The notes: generated by a model from the sequence alone, not told the origin. Shown: positions 46,160 to 60,754, counted from the stretch's first letter. The stretch: DNA of 64,000 nt from Allodiplogaster sudhausi (GCA_945643635.1 CALZFC010000027.1:1722501-1786500); one strand, 5' to 3'. Program-made: numbers and translations.

Positions 46160-47657
46160 TATTATTATTATTATATTTCAAAGATTCTTTTCAAAAAATA
46201 AAATTTTGTAAACTCCTATAAATTACTTACAATTAAACCAACTTTTTAGTCATGATGATAGTACACATATGTGAAATAAAGCAAAGGAGTGAAATCTTTA
46301 TAAAATTAAGTACTCGTTGATGCTTATAAGTTTTTCCCGACTAAATTAACTACTGCGTGTGTTAACGAACAGGTCTTCTAGCCTGAATCGGGTCGGTGGA
46401 GGAGGAGGGCTGAGTGGCGGGGGCGGCCGGCGCCGCAAGTGCCGTCGGCGTCGTCGGCTCTGAGCTGGCGGCCTCTTGCCGTGACGCGGCGAGTCGTGTC
46501 GTCTTCTTGGATGGCTCGCCAGAAGAAGAAGTAGCCATCTTGTTGGGCGAGGCCGGCCGCGGCCGGAGGCCAAGGCTGGCCGCGTGCGCCGCGTCCGCAT
46601 ATGCGAGCAGATGCTTCACAACGCGTGTCGCGACGTGGGGCGGTAGCCTTTGATCTGTGGTCCTTTGATCTACCGCCCTTTGATCTCCTTCAGGAGGCTG
46701 CCCTCCATCTGCTGCTGCCTTCTTCGTCTTCGTCACTTCAGTCGCCGTGCTCTAAAAAAAAACTTATTTTGTGCAAAGATTTGCCTAAATAACTCGTGGC
46801 ACCAACAATTATCTTCCATAATTTGAAGAAATATAGTTGTAGTATATCCACTTCATGTAGTTGTGTATCAAAACAATACCAACATTTGCTTTCTTCTTAT
46901 GCTTGCTGGCAAAGACGCTTCTCAGCAGGGTCATTCGGTCATTCTCAGCGACCTTGGCCGGTTGGTTCTCTTCCTCGCTCTCGCCCCGCTTCTTGGCAAC
47001 ATAAGACGAAGCGAGCAGTTGCCTCCGTCTGGCTTCGTCTCTTTGTAGCTCTTCTAGAAAAAAACAAACAAATATATTAGTAGAAAAAGACACAATTAAA
47101 AATTGCATGCATAGGTAGACAATTACTTAATAGACATTTCTTCTCTCTAATAAACCTTCTTCACTAATAAATCTTCCATCATTAATAACTCTTCCATAAT
47201 TAATAACTCTTCCTTAATTAATAAATTATCCTTAGTTAACAACTCTTCCTTAATTAATTAATCTTCCTTAATTAATAACTCTTCCTTAATTAATAACTCT
47301 TCCATCATTAATAAATCTTCGTTAATTAATTAAAAATTCTTCCTTAATTAATTAATAATTAATAAATCCCCCTTAATTAACAACTCTTACTTACCCTGAT
47401 CCCTAATCTCCTTCTTCTTGCACAGAATCGCTGCTTGCTGCCTTAGCTGCCTCATGACTGGCAGTCGGATGGCTCTCATCTGCTGCTGCTGCTGCTGCTG
47501 TCTTTGAGGCGGCGACGATGATTGCTCGTCCTCGTCCGCCCTTCCGCCCACCTAATAATAAGTTGTTATAAAATAATTTGTTAAACCATTGAATACACGA
47601 TGTAACGAGACTTGATGTAGTAAAAGCGCGAAGTCATGAAAAAAGATCCTTGCAATT

Positions 47658-47704
<47 letters not shown>

Positions 47705-47729
47705 AAGAGCGAGAAAGAGAAAGATAACA

Positions 47730-47771
<42 letters not shown>

Positions 47772-48834
47772 GTTAGTTTAACAGAGTGAATTCGACCTTG
47801 GCACTCCCTCGACTACTCTCGTCGTCCTCTGCCAACATTGATGATGACGGTTGGTTGTTCTTGCTGTTGTTGTGATGGCCGTTCGTCTGAGCCTGCTGCT
47901 GCTTCTTCACTTCCAATCTCCATGGCCGCACTCCGAGCGGATGCAGGAGAGGGCCGAGGCCGGGCTGCACGATGTCGTCTTCCTTAAAGCAGAAATGTTT
48001 TTTTTCTTCTTCTACATTATAATTTTTTTAATCTACAATAATTACAGTAATCTCTACATTAATTTACATGAATTATTTTTTTGCAATGCCTAAATTCACT
48101 CGCACGCACGCCGCTACAAAAGTGTGTGCAATCGTGAAAAGCCAGCCATTATTGATGCGTTAAATTAAAATGTTAGTCAAAGAAACATGTTTTAATTAAC
48201 ATTATACACCCAAATACCCAGTAAGAACATTAAAAAAGCGGCCTCTTACTCCTTCCTCACCCTAACATTCTCCATCTTGAGTGGCGGTTGCGCGGCCGCT
48301 TCCTCTTTGCCGTTCCTTCTGCGCGTTCGATTCTTGCTCGTCTTACTTTTGCCACTCTTCTTCTTCTGGGCCAGTTGGGCTTGCTGGAAGCAAATAGAGT
48401 CTAGTTCTTGATCACTTGGTTTGCTTCAAAAAGATAAGTAGATACTACAACACTATAATATGGGGAAACTATATAAATGCCGCAAAAAAGGTACTGTAGA
48501 ATCGTCAGAAAAAACCATAATGTTGAACATTTTGACAGAAACTCAGTTGTCACTATTCGCCTCCCTGGTGGTTTCATGGCCCCAAAATACCCATCTTCCC
48601 CGCTCCCGGTCTGTACGGGTTCTCGACCTTGGCGACTCTTATTCCCTGCACAAACTACCTGCTTCAGTGAGGACGACGACTGCGAGTGCGGAAGGGCAGA
48701 GCTGGTCGTCGACGGTGCCAGATTCAGATTCGACCTGATAGCAGCCAGCGAGAGATCATCCTCATCTTCTTCTTTCGTCATCTCTTCATCTCCACCAAAC
48801 GACAGCTGCTTCTTGCCCATTCGAATGAAGAAGC
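41234..48834 (-). CDS. RING1-like gene, acidic/Gln/Pro-rich C-terminal exons
   Basis: Exons at 48659-48834, 48261-48384 (Lys/Arg-rich), 47797-47982, 47395-47551 (poly-Gln), 46880-47053, about 46373-46751, 45499-46102 (604 nt, opens RRLMAPGQRRLTDEQM), 45096-45305, 44502-44750 (poly-Gln, then KVKVVLPGLAIDDSDALQEK), 44011-44302 (acidic run), 43475-43669, 43127-~43200, 42853-42948, 42508-42633 (acidic), 42089-42262, 41745-41912 and 41234-41503 with the stop. The tail is highly acidic and Pro/Ser-rich, and no catalytic domain is seen. Several donors begin GTC. Coding likelihood rests on GC-rich open frames with matched splice sites set in AT-rich introns. Confidence 0.5.
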
Positions 48835-51800
48835 CTGAATATATTTTATTTGATAAGTAAAACCTAGCAAAAATTATACTTATGTTTTGATACAAATTGT
48901 CTCCGTCGATTTGTTTTTAAATGTTAAATATATTAAATATTATCGATTTCTCACAGATTGTCTACATCGTTTAAACAATTTTTAATGTGAAATATAATAA
49001 ACATTATTGATTTGTATGCTATCCAATTGTCTCCATAATTTATATAAACGTACGCGTTCCAACTCTCCGTATGCGCGAAGAGTGTTCTCCTCCGAGACAA
49101 GTGCTTCGTGGCTGGTGTCCGCTACCGCCGCCGCCGCGAAGTAGGCGGGAGATTGCGGCGCGTCGCACGCGTACACTCGTGATGCCGCGTCGCCTGAGTG
49201 CGGCATCCGCGACGCGTACACGTTGTCTGAGTACGGTATCCGCGACGCGTACGCGTACGCGTTGCCGCGTCCTCCGACCGAGCACGCCGAAGCGATGCAT
49301 TGGCACTCGGCCAAAGACGACGCGACGCGGAAAGGCGCGCGGCAGCGGATTCTGCTCAGCGTCCACCTGATAAAAGGTATAACATTTTTACAGGTTTTAT
49401 AAACACTTTTTTTCTTAAATCAATATTTAATAATTAACAAACTTTAACTGAATTTAAAAAAAAAAAAAATCCGTCGCCAACGACACTTCTCTCTACAAGC
49501 ACTTACTGCAAATAATTTTTTTTGCCTGAGATTCACGATCAACTATACAGCAGCAATTATCTTCTTTAAAAAAATTTAGTTAATAATAATAATAATAAAA
49601 TTTCCATCCTCCTCACCCTCTCAATAATCTTTTGCACATTGATGCGATGCCTCGACATGTTGAGCAGGAGTTGCTGGAGCTGCTCAACTCGTGCCGTGTC
49701 CAGCTCCCTCGCCGCTCGCTCCATGTGACTCCTGAGTCGCGCGCGCGCCCCCAGATACTGCCTCGTGTGCCGTGTGCGCAGGACGTTGTAGCGCATCAGG
49801 CGCGCCAGCTCACGCTCGCCGAGGATCTTTAACAAGAGGATCATGAATCTTCAAGGACCGTGAATCACATGCAATAAAATCAACATATTTCCCTACAAAT
49901 TAAAATTGATTCTTCAATTTCGCCACGAATCTAGAATATTTATTTAAGAGAATTCTAGAACAACATTTACAAGTGTTTCCCTACAAATTAAAATTGATTC
50001 ATTACAATTGTTCAATTCATTATCAAAATTTTTGCGCAAGAATCGGTACTAGGCCCCGAAACGGTGCAAGGCCCATAAACTTTAGTGGTCTATTACCGTC
50101 TCCCCGCCAAAACTGCCCGAGCTGAGCACCTTGCGAATGACGTTGCAGTTGAGTGTATTGAAGGTGATCTCGGGTGGCGGATGCGGAGTGACGCGTCCTC
50201 CATGTGACTTCTCCTCTACTCGGCACTTGCAGTATGCGATCAGGCGCTTCACCTAAGATGATGTGGACGATCAATGATCAGAGATCAATGATCAAGGATC
50301 AGAGATCAATGATCAATGATCAAGGATCATAGATCAATGATCAGCGATCACAGATCAATGATCTAGAAAACATCTCTAATTGTGCTACGAATCCGCTCTC
50401 TGGCACACAACACAAACTGAAATGGTTACGAGCTGACCTCGCCGAACTCCTTCTTCTTCTCATCTCGAATGAGATCACAGAGCGCAGCAACCGACAGCCG
50501 GCCGGGTCGCTCGCGAAGTGAGCGAAGCGCACGTGTTGCGTGGTCGCCTTCTGAAAGAGGCGTTTACTTTTCTTCCCTGTTCTCTTTTACCAATGAATGC
50601 CTGGCATGCATATGATTGTGAACAATATTTCATGTTTAATTGTGAATGGACAAGCAGAAAGAGGCCCGATAACAAAAAAACACCTGTGCTCTGTACAATA
50701 CTCTCATTTTATTCAGATTGATTCTTTTCGATTACCATTAATATGTTTCCTTTCATGTTCAATTTCAAGTTTCACAAAAATGGTAAGGAGGTCATAGGAA
50801 AAAAAATATTTTGTAGATAAGTGTACCAAATGAGAGTTTTCACCAAACTATAAACTATAAGTGTACCAAGTGTGCCCGAGATGCCTAGCGTGTCGTCGAC
50901 TCTGCGCTCGGTCGGGATCGGCTCGTTGAAGGCGCTGCGGAAGCCGACGCCTCGCTGGAGCGCCACGCGGTCTTCGATGATCGAGTACACCAGGCGAAAG
51001 GGACGCGTCGCGTCACGCGCTGCGTGCGCTTGCCATAGCTTTAAAAATTAAATGATTCGTCTTAATTAAATTTCATTCATTCATTTAATTTTTTGTTAAA
51101 TGATACATTCATTGGTTCTCCAAATCACTTGTCCACAATTTAACCGTTGTACAGAAACGGAGCAAAATGGTATGAGAAAGTAGCTACATATGACGCGATT
51201 TGCGAGAGAATCAAAATGCATCAAAGCGGCCGCGGACATAGCCAAAATCGACCAGCTTGTATTTTTTTCAAAAGTTCCTTATAGGTGCTTTCTGATACAA
51301 GGAATCGATTGGAATGGTCTGGAAGTCGGAAAATGTCTTGTTCGTTTGCTATGACGGCTTGAATCATGGTTCTCGCAGCGCAAGGAGGCGAGTTGGATGC
51401 ACGTTTGACGTCACTACGCCGCGATCTGTTGTGATATAGAAACGAAATTTACACCGTAATAGCAAATATATTGTCCTAAATAATAAAAAAAGAAAAATGT
51501 GAAAATTTCCAAATTTAAGTGTTTTATAGACTTTAATGTTTGAGGGAGCATAGTAAAAGCAATACTCATTTTACAAGAACCGGACCTACACGGTTGAATA
51601 GAGCATGAAAATAGCTTTCGAACGAACTATTGGATTGTGAAAACTTAGGAGCTCTTTGATGTTTCCTGATCGATTATCCCGATGTGCCTGCACAAATCGC
51701 CACATCGAAATCATTTCCCTGCGTCCAAACGTACACCAGAAGAAAGAGCATAAAATTTTCTACAGAGTGAACCCCTTTCAATAAAATTCCAAGTCTTCGG

Positions 51801-54589
51801 TATTTTGTTATAAGTCATATAATTAGGGCCGGTAGTGTAACACATTGCGCCCAAATATTAATCTTTTTTTTAGTTTATTCGAATTAGAATATTCCAATTA
51901 TTTTTTGAGCGCCTTTCCTTGAAGAATTGTTATAAACAGATGCCCTATTCTTTTAACTTGTAACAAAATATCTTACCCTTGGAATATTTCAGTTCAGAGC
52001 AAATTTCACGCTCTTTCTTCTTGTGTATGTTTCGACTCGCGAAAAAAATCTTGAGGTGCCTTTTTTTATTCCGCGGGCGTTCAGATTTGTACAGGACATC
52101 GGGATAATCGATCAGGAAACATCAAAGAGTTCCTAAGTTTTCAAAACCCAATAGTTCGTTCGAAAGATATTTTCATTCTCTATTCAACCGTGTAGGTTAG
52201 GTTCTGGTAAAATGAGTATTGCTTTTACTATGCTCCCTCAAACATTAATGTCTATAATACACATAAATTTGGAAATTTTCACTTTTCCTTTCATTCGTTA
52301 TTTAGAGCAATATCTTAACTATTATGGTGCAAAATTTCGTTTCTATATCTCAACAAGGTGCGGCGCAGTGACCTCAAACGTGCGTCCAACTCGCCTCCCA
52401 GCGCGGCGAGCCCTACAATTCAAGCCGTCATAGCAAACGAATATGGCATTTTCAGACTTCCAGACCATCTCCAATCGATTCCTCGTATCAGAAATCATAA
52501 ATAAGGAACTTTTGAGCAAAATCCAGGATGGTCGATTTTGGCTATGTCCGCGGCCTTTTTGATTCTCTCGCAAATCGCGTCATATTCGTTTAAATTGCCA
52601 CAAATTAGGCCATTTAGGAGAGTGCCCTTTCCTGTTTGTATCTACATACAAATCTGGGTCATCTTTTTTAGACAGCAAGCAAGAAGGTATGCTCAAGGGG
52701 TTAGCTTGCTAGTATTATGTTGATATGTCCACGATTGTATCTATCTACCCCTTCATCAGTATCCTCTTCACCCACCGGGCACACAGTGCCTGATTGTGGA
52801 ATACACTTGCACGGAGGGTACCCCCTTCCGGTTTGAGAGAATTTTGGTGCGTCGAACTGTAAATTTCTTAAGTTTTCCACAATCGTATTGTGTGACACAA
52901 AAGGAACGGAACTTCAAAATCATTAGCGAAGGTGAAATTGCTGGCAAATTGCCAGTTGCCAGAATTTTCAAATTAATGACCACATATTACGGTAACTTTT
53001 GGAGGGAGTTGCCTAAATTTTCAAATTAATGACCACATATTACGGTAACTTTTGGAGGGAGTTTAAATCACTTCGATCGATGCATTTGGAGGAGAGCTAT
53101 ATGCTTTGCCTAGCCGCGACGCATGAAACGGGCGCAACGCGGATTTGGTGTGCTCTCAAACCGGAAGAATTTGTATGACCAGTACCCTCCGTGCACTTGT
53201 AAACCCCATCATCAGAGTACCAGACTTTACCTGCCCGATGGTGAGATGCACGTTGCATGCTCGCTTCACGTCACTCGATGTCACCACACAGAAGGAGCCC
53301 TTCTCGATCTTGAACGCCTTCTTCGAGATGCTCTCGCCGGGGCCGCGTGGTCGGCTACAACACATAATAATGATCAAAGATCAGAGATCAATGATCAAGT
53401 AATCGTTTCAAACGTCATATTTTTTTGAAAATCAATCTACATACTTGGCTACATACAAACCTCTTTTAAACCGTACCATATCAATAATCTCTCCTCTTCT
53501 CTCTCCTAATACACACTCTGCCTTCACATGTCCCCTTGGTTCTCTCATTGTAAGTCTCTCATCGTCTACCACCTGCACGACTCCACGGACTCCACTACCT
53601 CTACACAGGGAATAAAAGCCAATGTCGAGGACCCAGATAATTAGGATGGGGAGCGAGGTATTGGGCCCGGAAACCAGAGTGGGTTTGCAGTATCTGCCTG
53701 ATATTACTCAAAAACATGGTGGGGTATGGCTTCGGGGAGGCCCAAAATCAGGGTGGGTCTGTCAAATCGACAGCAGCACCTCTATTCCCCTGCCTCTACA
53801 ACACATGGCTAACTTGGCGTTCGCCGTTGTTGTCGTTGGACTGGTTAGCGGTACGCCTCGATGGCGACACGAGCACGAGCCCTGACGCGGCGGCGGCGGC
53901 GGGGCGCCGGCTGATTTTGGCGTTGTTGTTGTTGCTGCGGCCGCCGCTCCAGCCGGCGGATTGGAAGCGTATCCTCGGATGCGAGGGTCGGCCGCGAGTA
54001 GTCGCGGCGACGGACGCGAGTCCTCAGGCATGGGCGGCAGAATGGCAGCGTTCGCCGCGTGGCGCGCTTCGATTGCGCTGTCCGAGTCCGACGACTTTTG
54101 ACTACTGCGAGCAGAAGAGGCGGCGCGTGCCTGCAAAAAAGAAATCATTGATTTTCATTCATTTATTTACCGCAGTTTTATAACGGAGGACGAGGCTATA
54201 AATTACTAATTAAAGTCCCCATGGGCCTCCAATTAGGCTATTTTCTTTGACATTCTCTAACAAATCGAGAATATACATACATATCTCCAACCAAGGTATT
54301 CCTTTGTAACTGAACATCCTCAACAAACGTGAATATATTAAACGCCAATCAATCAATCAATTGAATCGATCATGGATGATCTCAGGATACGGTAGGTGTG
54401 AAGACATCGAGTCGTACCTTCTCCCTTATCCTCCTTTCTCTCCTCTCCTTCTGCGCCAGCGTTGGCTTGCCGACCACGACACCAGCCGAGGAGGACGATG
54501 CGCCATTTCCCTCTGGCTGTTGCGAGCCGACAGACGCTTGAATAGTGATCATTGATAATTGTTTGTCAATATTGAATCTTCTGGAACTA

Positions 54590-54662
<73 letters not shown>

Positions 54663-56061
54663 AGACTTGGAACGATAAAAAAATTTGTTCGTCAAAATAG
54701 CACATACACGTTGGCGACGTCGATTTGGTGGGTGCGACTGCGGCTGCTACCGTACTCGTTGAGGGTACTGCACTTGAGGGTGGTACAGTAGCTACAGTAT
54801 CCAAACCGGGGAGGCTGCTGTTGTTGCTACTGCTGCTGGCTACGTTGCTCATCTCCACGCGCACCTTGCGCTTCCCGACCATGTGCACAAGGTCGCCGAG
54901 GGTGCGTGGCTGCTCGTGAACCGAGCGGCGCCCGACGACGGCGGATGGAGCCGTGGAGGCGGCGGCGGCGGAGGAACTACCGGCAGCGACTCCGCTCTTT
55001 GATGTCGAAGGTGCAGAAGACGAAGACGTCGGGATGTTGGCAAGGACCGGCATCTGAAATGGGCTCTATTTTTTAAGGTTTTTAAATACATTTTGGTAGC
55101 ATGGTCAAAGTACTTTTCACATTGATATAATGTGCCTTTTCCTTCATTTTGTTAAATTGATGTAACAGTATACTTTCTTTACTATAAATGAGCAAATTAC
55201 GGGTTTGTTTTGTTCAATAAATTCTTCTGACATTCTTGACTTCCGCGTATGACATCTTCCTCGTCGTCTCAATCCGCGATCGTTTCGCGATGAACGCGAG
55301 ACTCTCGGCGATTTCGATGGCGCGCGCCTTGTCCTCGTCGCGCTCGAGTCTCGCGCCCGCCACTGGCGCGAGGACGGGTCGGCGCGCGCGAGCTGCTGCC
55401 GCCGCGCGCTCCTCCTTAGAGGGAGGATTTCTTCTTTAAATATTTTCTTTTTAATATGCACGTATCCGACAATGAGCAACAGTTATTCTTCTTCTTCTTT
55501 TTTTGCTCTTTAAACCTTCTTCACCTTCTACACATTTAATATTTATGTATCTGAGAAGTATGAAGAAGAAGAGTTGTCAAGAGAAAGGGAAAGAGAATCA
55601 ATTTGACAGCAGAAAAGAAGTGATACGTTATTGCTTTAGACATCAGACGCCAGTTCACACTTCTCTGTGTTTTATGTTGCTAGCTGGCCAAACCTCACGC
55701 TGGCCAAACCTCAAGCTTCTTCTGCGCGAGTGGCGCCAGAATGGAGATGCCGCGTGATGCGCGGCTAGTTGAAGGCTCGTCAGAGTTGGTCTAAAAGTCA
55801 GAGTTGGTCTAAAAGTTAGAGTTGGTCTAAAAGTCAGAGTTGGTCTAAAAGTTAGAGTTGGTCTAAAAGTTAGAGTTGGTCTAAAAGTTAGAGTTGGTCT
55901 AAAAGTTAGAGTTGGTCTAAAAGTCAGAGTTGGTCTAAAAGTTAGAGTTGGTCTAAAAGTTAGAGTTGGTCTAAAAGTTAGAGTTGTTCTAAAAGCATTA
56001 AAATATTATCAATGTGCACGCTAAAGAAAAGGCACTTTGAACAACTAGAGAAAAGGAAATA

Positions 56062-56103
<42 letters not shown>

Positions 56104-59100
56104 CTTTAAAAATAGCATAGCAGATTTATCAATTTGTTAATTCATAAAAATTGGAATTACAATTTGAAAAAAAAACTGACACTGCTCGTAGTCGTTGTGC
56201 TGCTCGCTGGCGATTCTCTCTGCCTCGATGCGCCCTCACGCCGATGAACAAAGGACACTTTCTGCAAGGAGAACTTCGGTCCGTCTTTTGGGAGCCGCTC
56301 AAATTTTTGCGCGAAATTTTAAAAAAAAACTCACCTTGAGAGCGCTGTTGTTGTCTGCTGTGGATGACACTCCGGTAGCATCGGCGGATGTCTAGAATAG
56401 TAAACTTACTGGTACAACTTTTTTGTACTATTTTAAAGTTTAGTAATAATCTTCATGCTGTTAATTAGTAAGCCAAATACTCCACCTTGGCCGTCTTCTC
56501 AAGCAGCATTCTCTCCTTCGAAGAAGACAACCGGCAAACTCTTCCCTTTCCGTTCCTCTGCACCATTCTGATTCGCCGTTCACTGCGCGCACTCTTCACA
56601 CTCCTTCTGAAGCCACTCGCGACATGATAGGCCTGAAAAGAAACAAAATAATAATATTATTTAAATTCAAAAATGAATTTTTTTTTTCCAAATTCAAGCA
56701 GAATTAACTGTGCTTTAACTTATGTAAGAATAACAACAAAAATGCCTACTGTAAATTAGTTATGCAGGATAAATATTCAAGAAGGAAATGAAATAAAACT
56801 ACCGTAAGGAAACGAAATTTTAAAAAAGGTACAGTACCTTCTGAACGAGACGACGCGTTAGCTTCATGAAACGTTCGCGTTCTTCGGAAAACTTGCGCAT
56901 CAGCTCCACACGCATATGCCCTGAACATCATTTACAGTATACCCGCACCGTTAAAGCACGTACGCAGCTGGCTTGGCAGTTCTTTAGTTACGTTAGTCAA
57001 CACAAATACATTTCTTTTTTAAGGAAAGATCCGAAAGGATATTCTTTTCTTGTGAAATCACAAAAAGATTCACTTTTCTTCGTCAGCTTGTCGTCGCTGT
57101 CCAGAATGGCGAGATCTGCTGAGGGAAACTCGAGCATCACGGGCGAGATGATGCAGTGCAGCTAAAAGAAGAAAAGAAAAACAAATAAAAAAGGAAGTGA
57201 TATACAATAGAATAAATTTGGTAATTTTTTTTAAAATATATAAATTCATTACGCCCCTTCTACTAAATAATCAAGCCAAGAATTCAAAAGGAAACTTTTT
57301 TTACAAATGAATTAAATCTTAATTAAGTTAATCCTCTTCGTAAATAGTCTGACCAAGAATTCAGATCAGAAACTAACAAAATGGCGCAGAAACTCGAGAT
57401 TGTTGTCCTTGCACAGCTTATCGAGAATGAAGCGCTGGAGATGGCCGACTACAAAAGGAGATTATAACATATAGGCAATACGTCTATACCTTACCATCCA
57501 ACTTAATATATATTTTTATACTTAGCAACAATAAATATAAATTCGACATTTTCTTTCCACTCGCTTTATGGGAGGGAGTTCATGTTAGTTTAAGTGTTTT
57601 CTGATGCGGTGACAACCAAAATTTTGCAATCTATCATGTTGCAAGTAAATCTTTTAAGTGATATTTTAAATAAATATGTTTAAAAAGAACTCGTCAAGAT
57701 CTTCGTCCAAAAAAAAAGACTGACTTCTCGTCTCCGGCGGTAGCATGAGGTAGATGGGCTTGAGTAGCTGCTTGGGTAGATGGATGCGATCGTTGGGGAA
57801 GATGTGGTCGGGCAGGACGCACAGACGGATACAGCGAGGGATGTCAGAGGAGCTGGAAGAGGATGGCGTAGCTGCTAGCGCCGCTTCTTTCCGCACCGCA
57901 CACTTCATGCCGAATGTCACGGGAGGCAACGGCTGCAGGCGCTCGAACTGGAAAAGGAAAAAGTTACATTATAATTAATTAATTAAGCAATTAATTAATT
58001 TTAATTAGGGAATAAATAAATAAACGAATATATAAAGCAACACTTATGCATCTGTTTCTCTCTGGTTACAAAATGGATGTCAAAAAAAGTGAGTGGAGCC
58101 CATTGTAGAATATCATGAGCTGACGATCACTCTTACGGTAATAAGAGAGAGTCTTACCGGTCCTGGTAGCGCGACCGATCGCTCTTCGACTTCTTTCGTC
58201 GGGTCGCGCAGCCGAACACCGACTAGGCGAGTGGGAGGAAATACCTGTAGGAAAGAGCAAGGAGAATACTACTTACTTCCATTATTAGACTTCATTATTA
58301 GGCAGTTGCTTATGGCACACGAAATTAATACATACTTCAGTTTTTATTTCAATGTGTCATCACCACAAAATATATGTAGGAATGTTCGCATATTAACCAC
58401 CATGCAACCAACAAAAAAAAAAAACTTTTTTTAGTGTACCTGTTGTACTTGTTGCGGCGCACCGTATACAGCAGTAGTGCCTGGTGCAGAATGCGGAAAG
58501 GCCTGAGGCGGTGGCGGGGGGAAGATTGGAACGGCTGCTGGCTGTGGAACTATCGTTGGCTGGCCAGGTGGCTCTTGACTTGGCCTTGACTGAGAGGTCG
58601 TCGTCGTCGCTACCGTATCTGATGGCCTTGACTTGGGTGGCGCCATGGCTAATGGCATCGCCTTGAGCTCTTCCTGGGTCGGCTTGTGAGATGCTGCTGG
58701 AAGTGGGACTAGGATACTGCCTGGGGCTGCTGCTTGCGCGATGCCCTCTTCTTGCTTAGTCGTCCTTTGTAGGCCTCCTCTGATTACTGCGACGGGTAGC
58801 ATGAGTGGAGATGGCGTCACTCCGCCACTCGGGGATGACGTCACCGCGATACTCGGAGATGACGTCACTCCACCACCTGCGTCCACACCCTCCATCTCCA
58901 GTTGAGGCATGTCGTCATCCTGCTGCGCGGCGCCCTCGGGTGCGTCCTCTGCGCTCAACAGGGGCGGTGGCGCGGCGGCGGCTGCGGCGGGGGCCACCGG
59001 AGCGACACCAGCGTCCGAGCCTGAGGCGCCTCCCTGTTGCTGGAGACTCGACACCGGCGTCCGAATCGCCGTCGTCAGCTGAGTGGTGTCAGGCAGACGC

Positions 59101-60484
59101 GGAGGAGGAGGAGGAGGAGGCATCATCTGCAAAAACATGCCATTTGCCTTGTGACTTCCCAAACATAACTACCAAAATATAGCTCATCTTTAATACAATT
59201 ACTGCTAATGACACAACATTGTTATCAGATATACATTCGAGTAAATATATTCGAAAAGTAAGCAAGCGGAATGAATCTTTTGAGCAACTCTACTCGCCTG
59301 ATGGAGTTGCTGGAATGGTGGTGGATCTCGCGAAGAGCCAGCAAAGCCAGGAGTCATAGGGCCGGGCATAAAAGGAATAGGCTGCCTCTGATACTGCTGC
59401 TGGCCACCGATGTGTGCCATCATTGGAAAGGCGGCTTGCGGCATGCCTGGCTGGGAAGGAGAAGCAGTCAAGGATGAAGCTGCTGCTCCGCCACTCGCCG
59501 CTGGATGCAGTGGCTGCCGATGCATCATTGTCTGCAAATTTCACAATGACTACATATTTAAATTAAAGTTGTTGTTTTTTAAACCTTTTTTGTTGTTGTT
59601 GAAAGTATGCAACAAAAAAGACCAAGCGACAACATTCTAGAACAGGCCATATTTGTTTAAAAAAATTGAATTGGTTATAATATATTTGCTATTGAAACGT
59701 ACTGTAGTACAATACAATATATTCAGTTAAAACATTTTGGAAACCTTGAAATGTGTCTACAAAAGCAATTTTATTAATGAAATCGTATTGCAGAACAGTA
59801 CTACATACATATATACCTATCTAATATATTCTTGTTTGAAAAAAAAACAGACCGTCTGGCGTCCGGCAGTCAGTGTGGGTGTTGGTCCGGCGCGGGGGTT
59901 GTTGATATGGTAGCCGCCGGGAAGTTGTGGCGGCGGCTGGTGTGGCGCGACTGATTCCGTCATCATCGCTGACTGCATTGCGGCCGACCCGTACGACGCG
60001 ACAAGGCTCATGGAGGAGAGCGGCGGACGGAGTCCACCGCCAACCGTACCGGGGTGGGGCGAGGAGGATGACGATGTCGTCACTCCGTTCGTGCCGTTTA
60101 GTGGTCGGCTCGAGATGTTGTGAGCGAATGGGGAGAGTGTTGTCGAGTTCTGGGGTAGCTGGGGTTGAGGCTGAGGCTGTGGTTGTCTGGTGGCGTATTG
60201 TGGCTCTTTGTGGAATGTGGCTCCGGAAGATGGCGGTGGTGGAGAGCAGAGGAAGGTGGAGTGTTCTGAAGAAGAAGCCATCTGATCCACTGCTGATGCT
60301 GGCGGGCCTGCCAGCGGCGACCGCCCGATATTTCCGCGGCGTCCTTTCATGCTTTGGGGAGGAGGAGCGAGAGATGAAGAGGGTGAAGGAGAGGCGGAAG
60401 TCGCCTCCGCCGCGCCCGGCACCATTGACTGTGAGGACAGGCGAGCAGCAGCACGACGGCGCATCATCTGGAAGAGAGCAAGAG

Positions 60485-60533
<49 letters not shown>

Positions 60534-60722
60534 AGAGACGAGCAAGAGAAAAAATTGAGTGATAATGAGAGAAAAAGAGCGTTCAAAAAATAAGGACGGA
60601 CAGAGAGAGAGAGAGAGAGAAGGGGCAAAAAGAGAGAAAGAAAGAAAGTGAGAGCAAAGAAAGAGAGAAAGAATGAGAGAGAGAGAGAAAAAGAGAGAGA
60701 TAGAGAGAAAAAGAGAGAGAAG

Positions 60723-60754
<32 letters not shown>

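Noticed and set aside
50255..50365. GATCA-type short repeats as an origin or binding-site array
   Set aside because: Simple degenerate 7-9 bp repeats (atgatca/agatca) in an intron, repeated briefly at 53365; best explained as low-complexity drift.
53716..54183. Plus-strand ORF of 155 codons
   Set aside because: Shadow of a GC-rich minus-strand exon plus the dispersed repeat; codon pattern and splice sites favour the minus strand.
55781..55996. 18-bp repeats considered as coding repeats
   Set aside because: They fall in an intron between well-framed exons and show no conserved peptide.
58805..59182. Plus-strand ORF of 125 codons
   Set aside because: Antisense of the 687-nt minus-strand Pro/Ser-rich exon.
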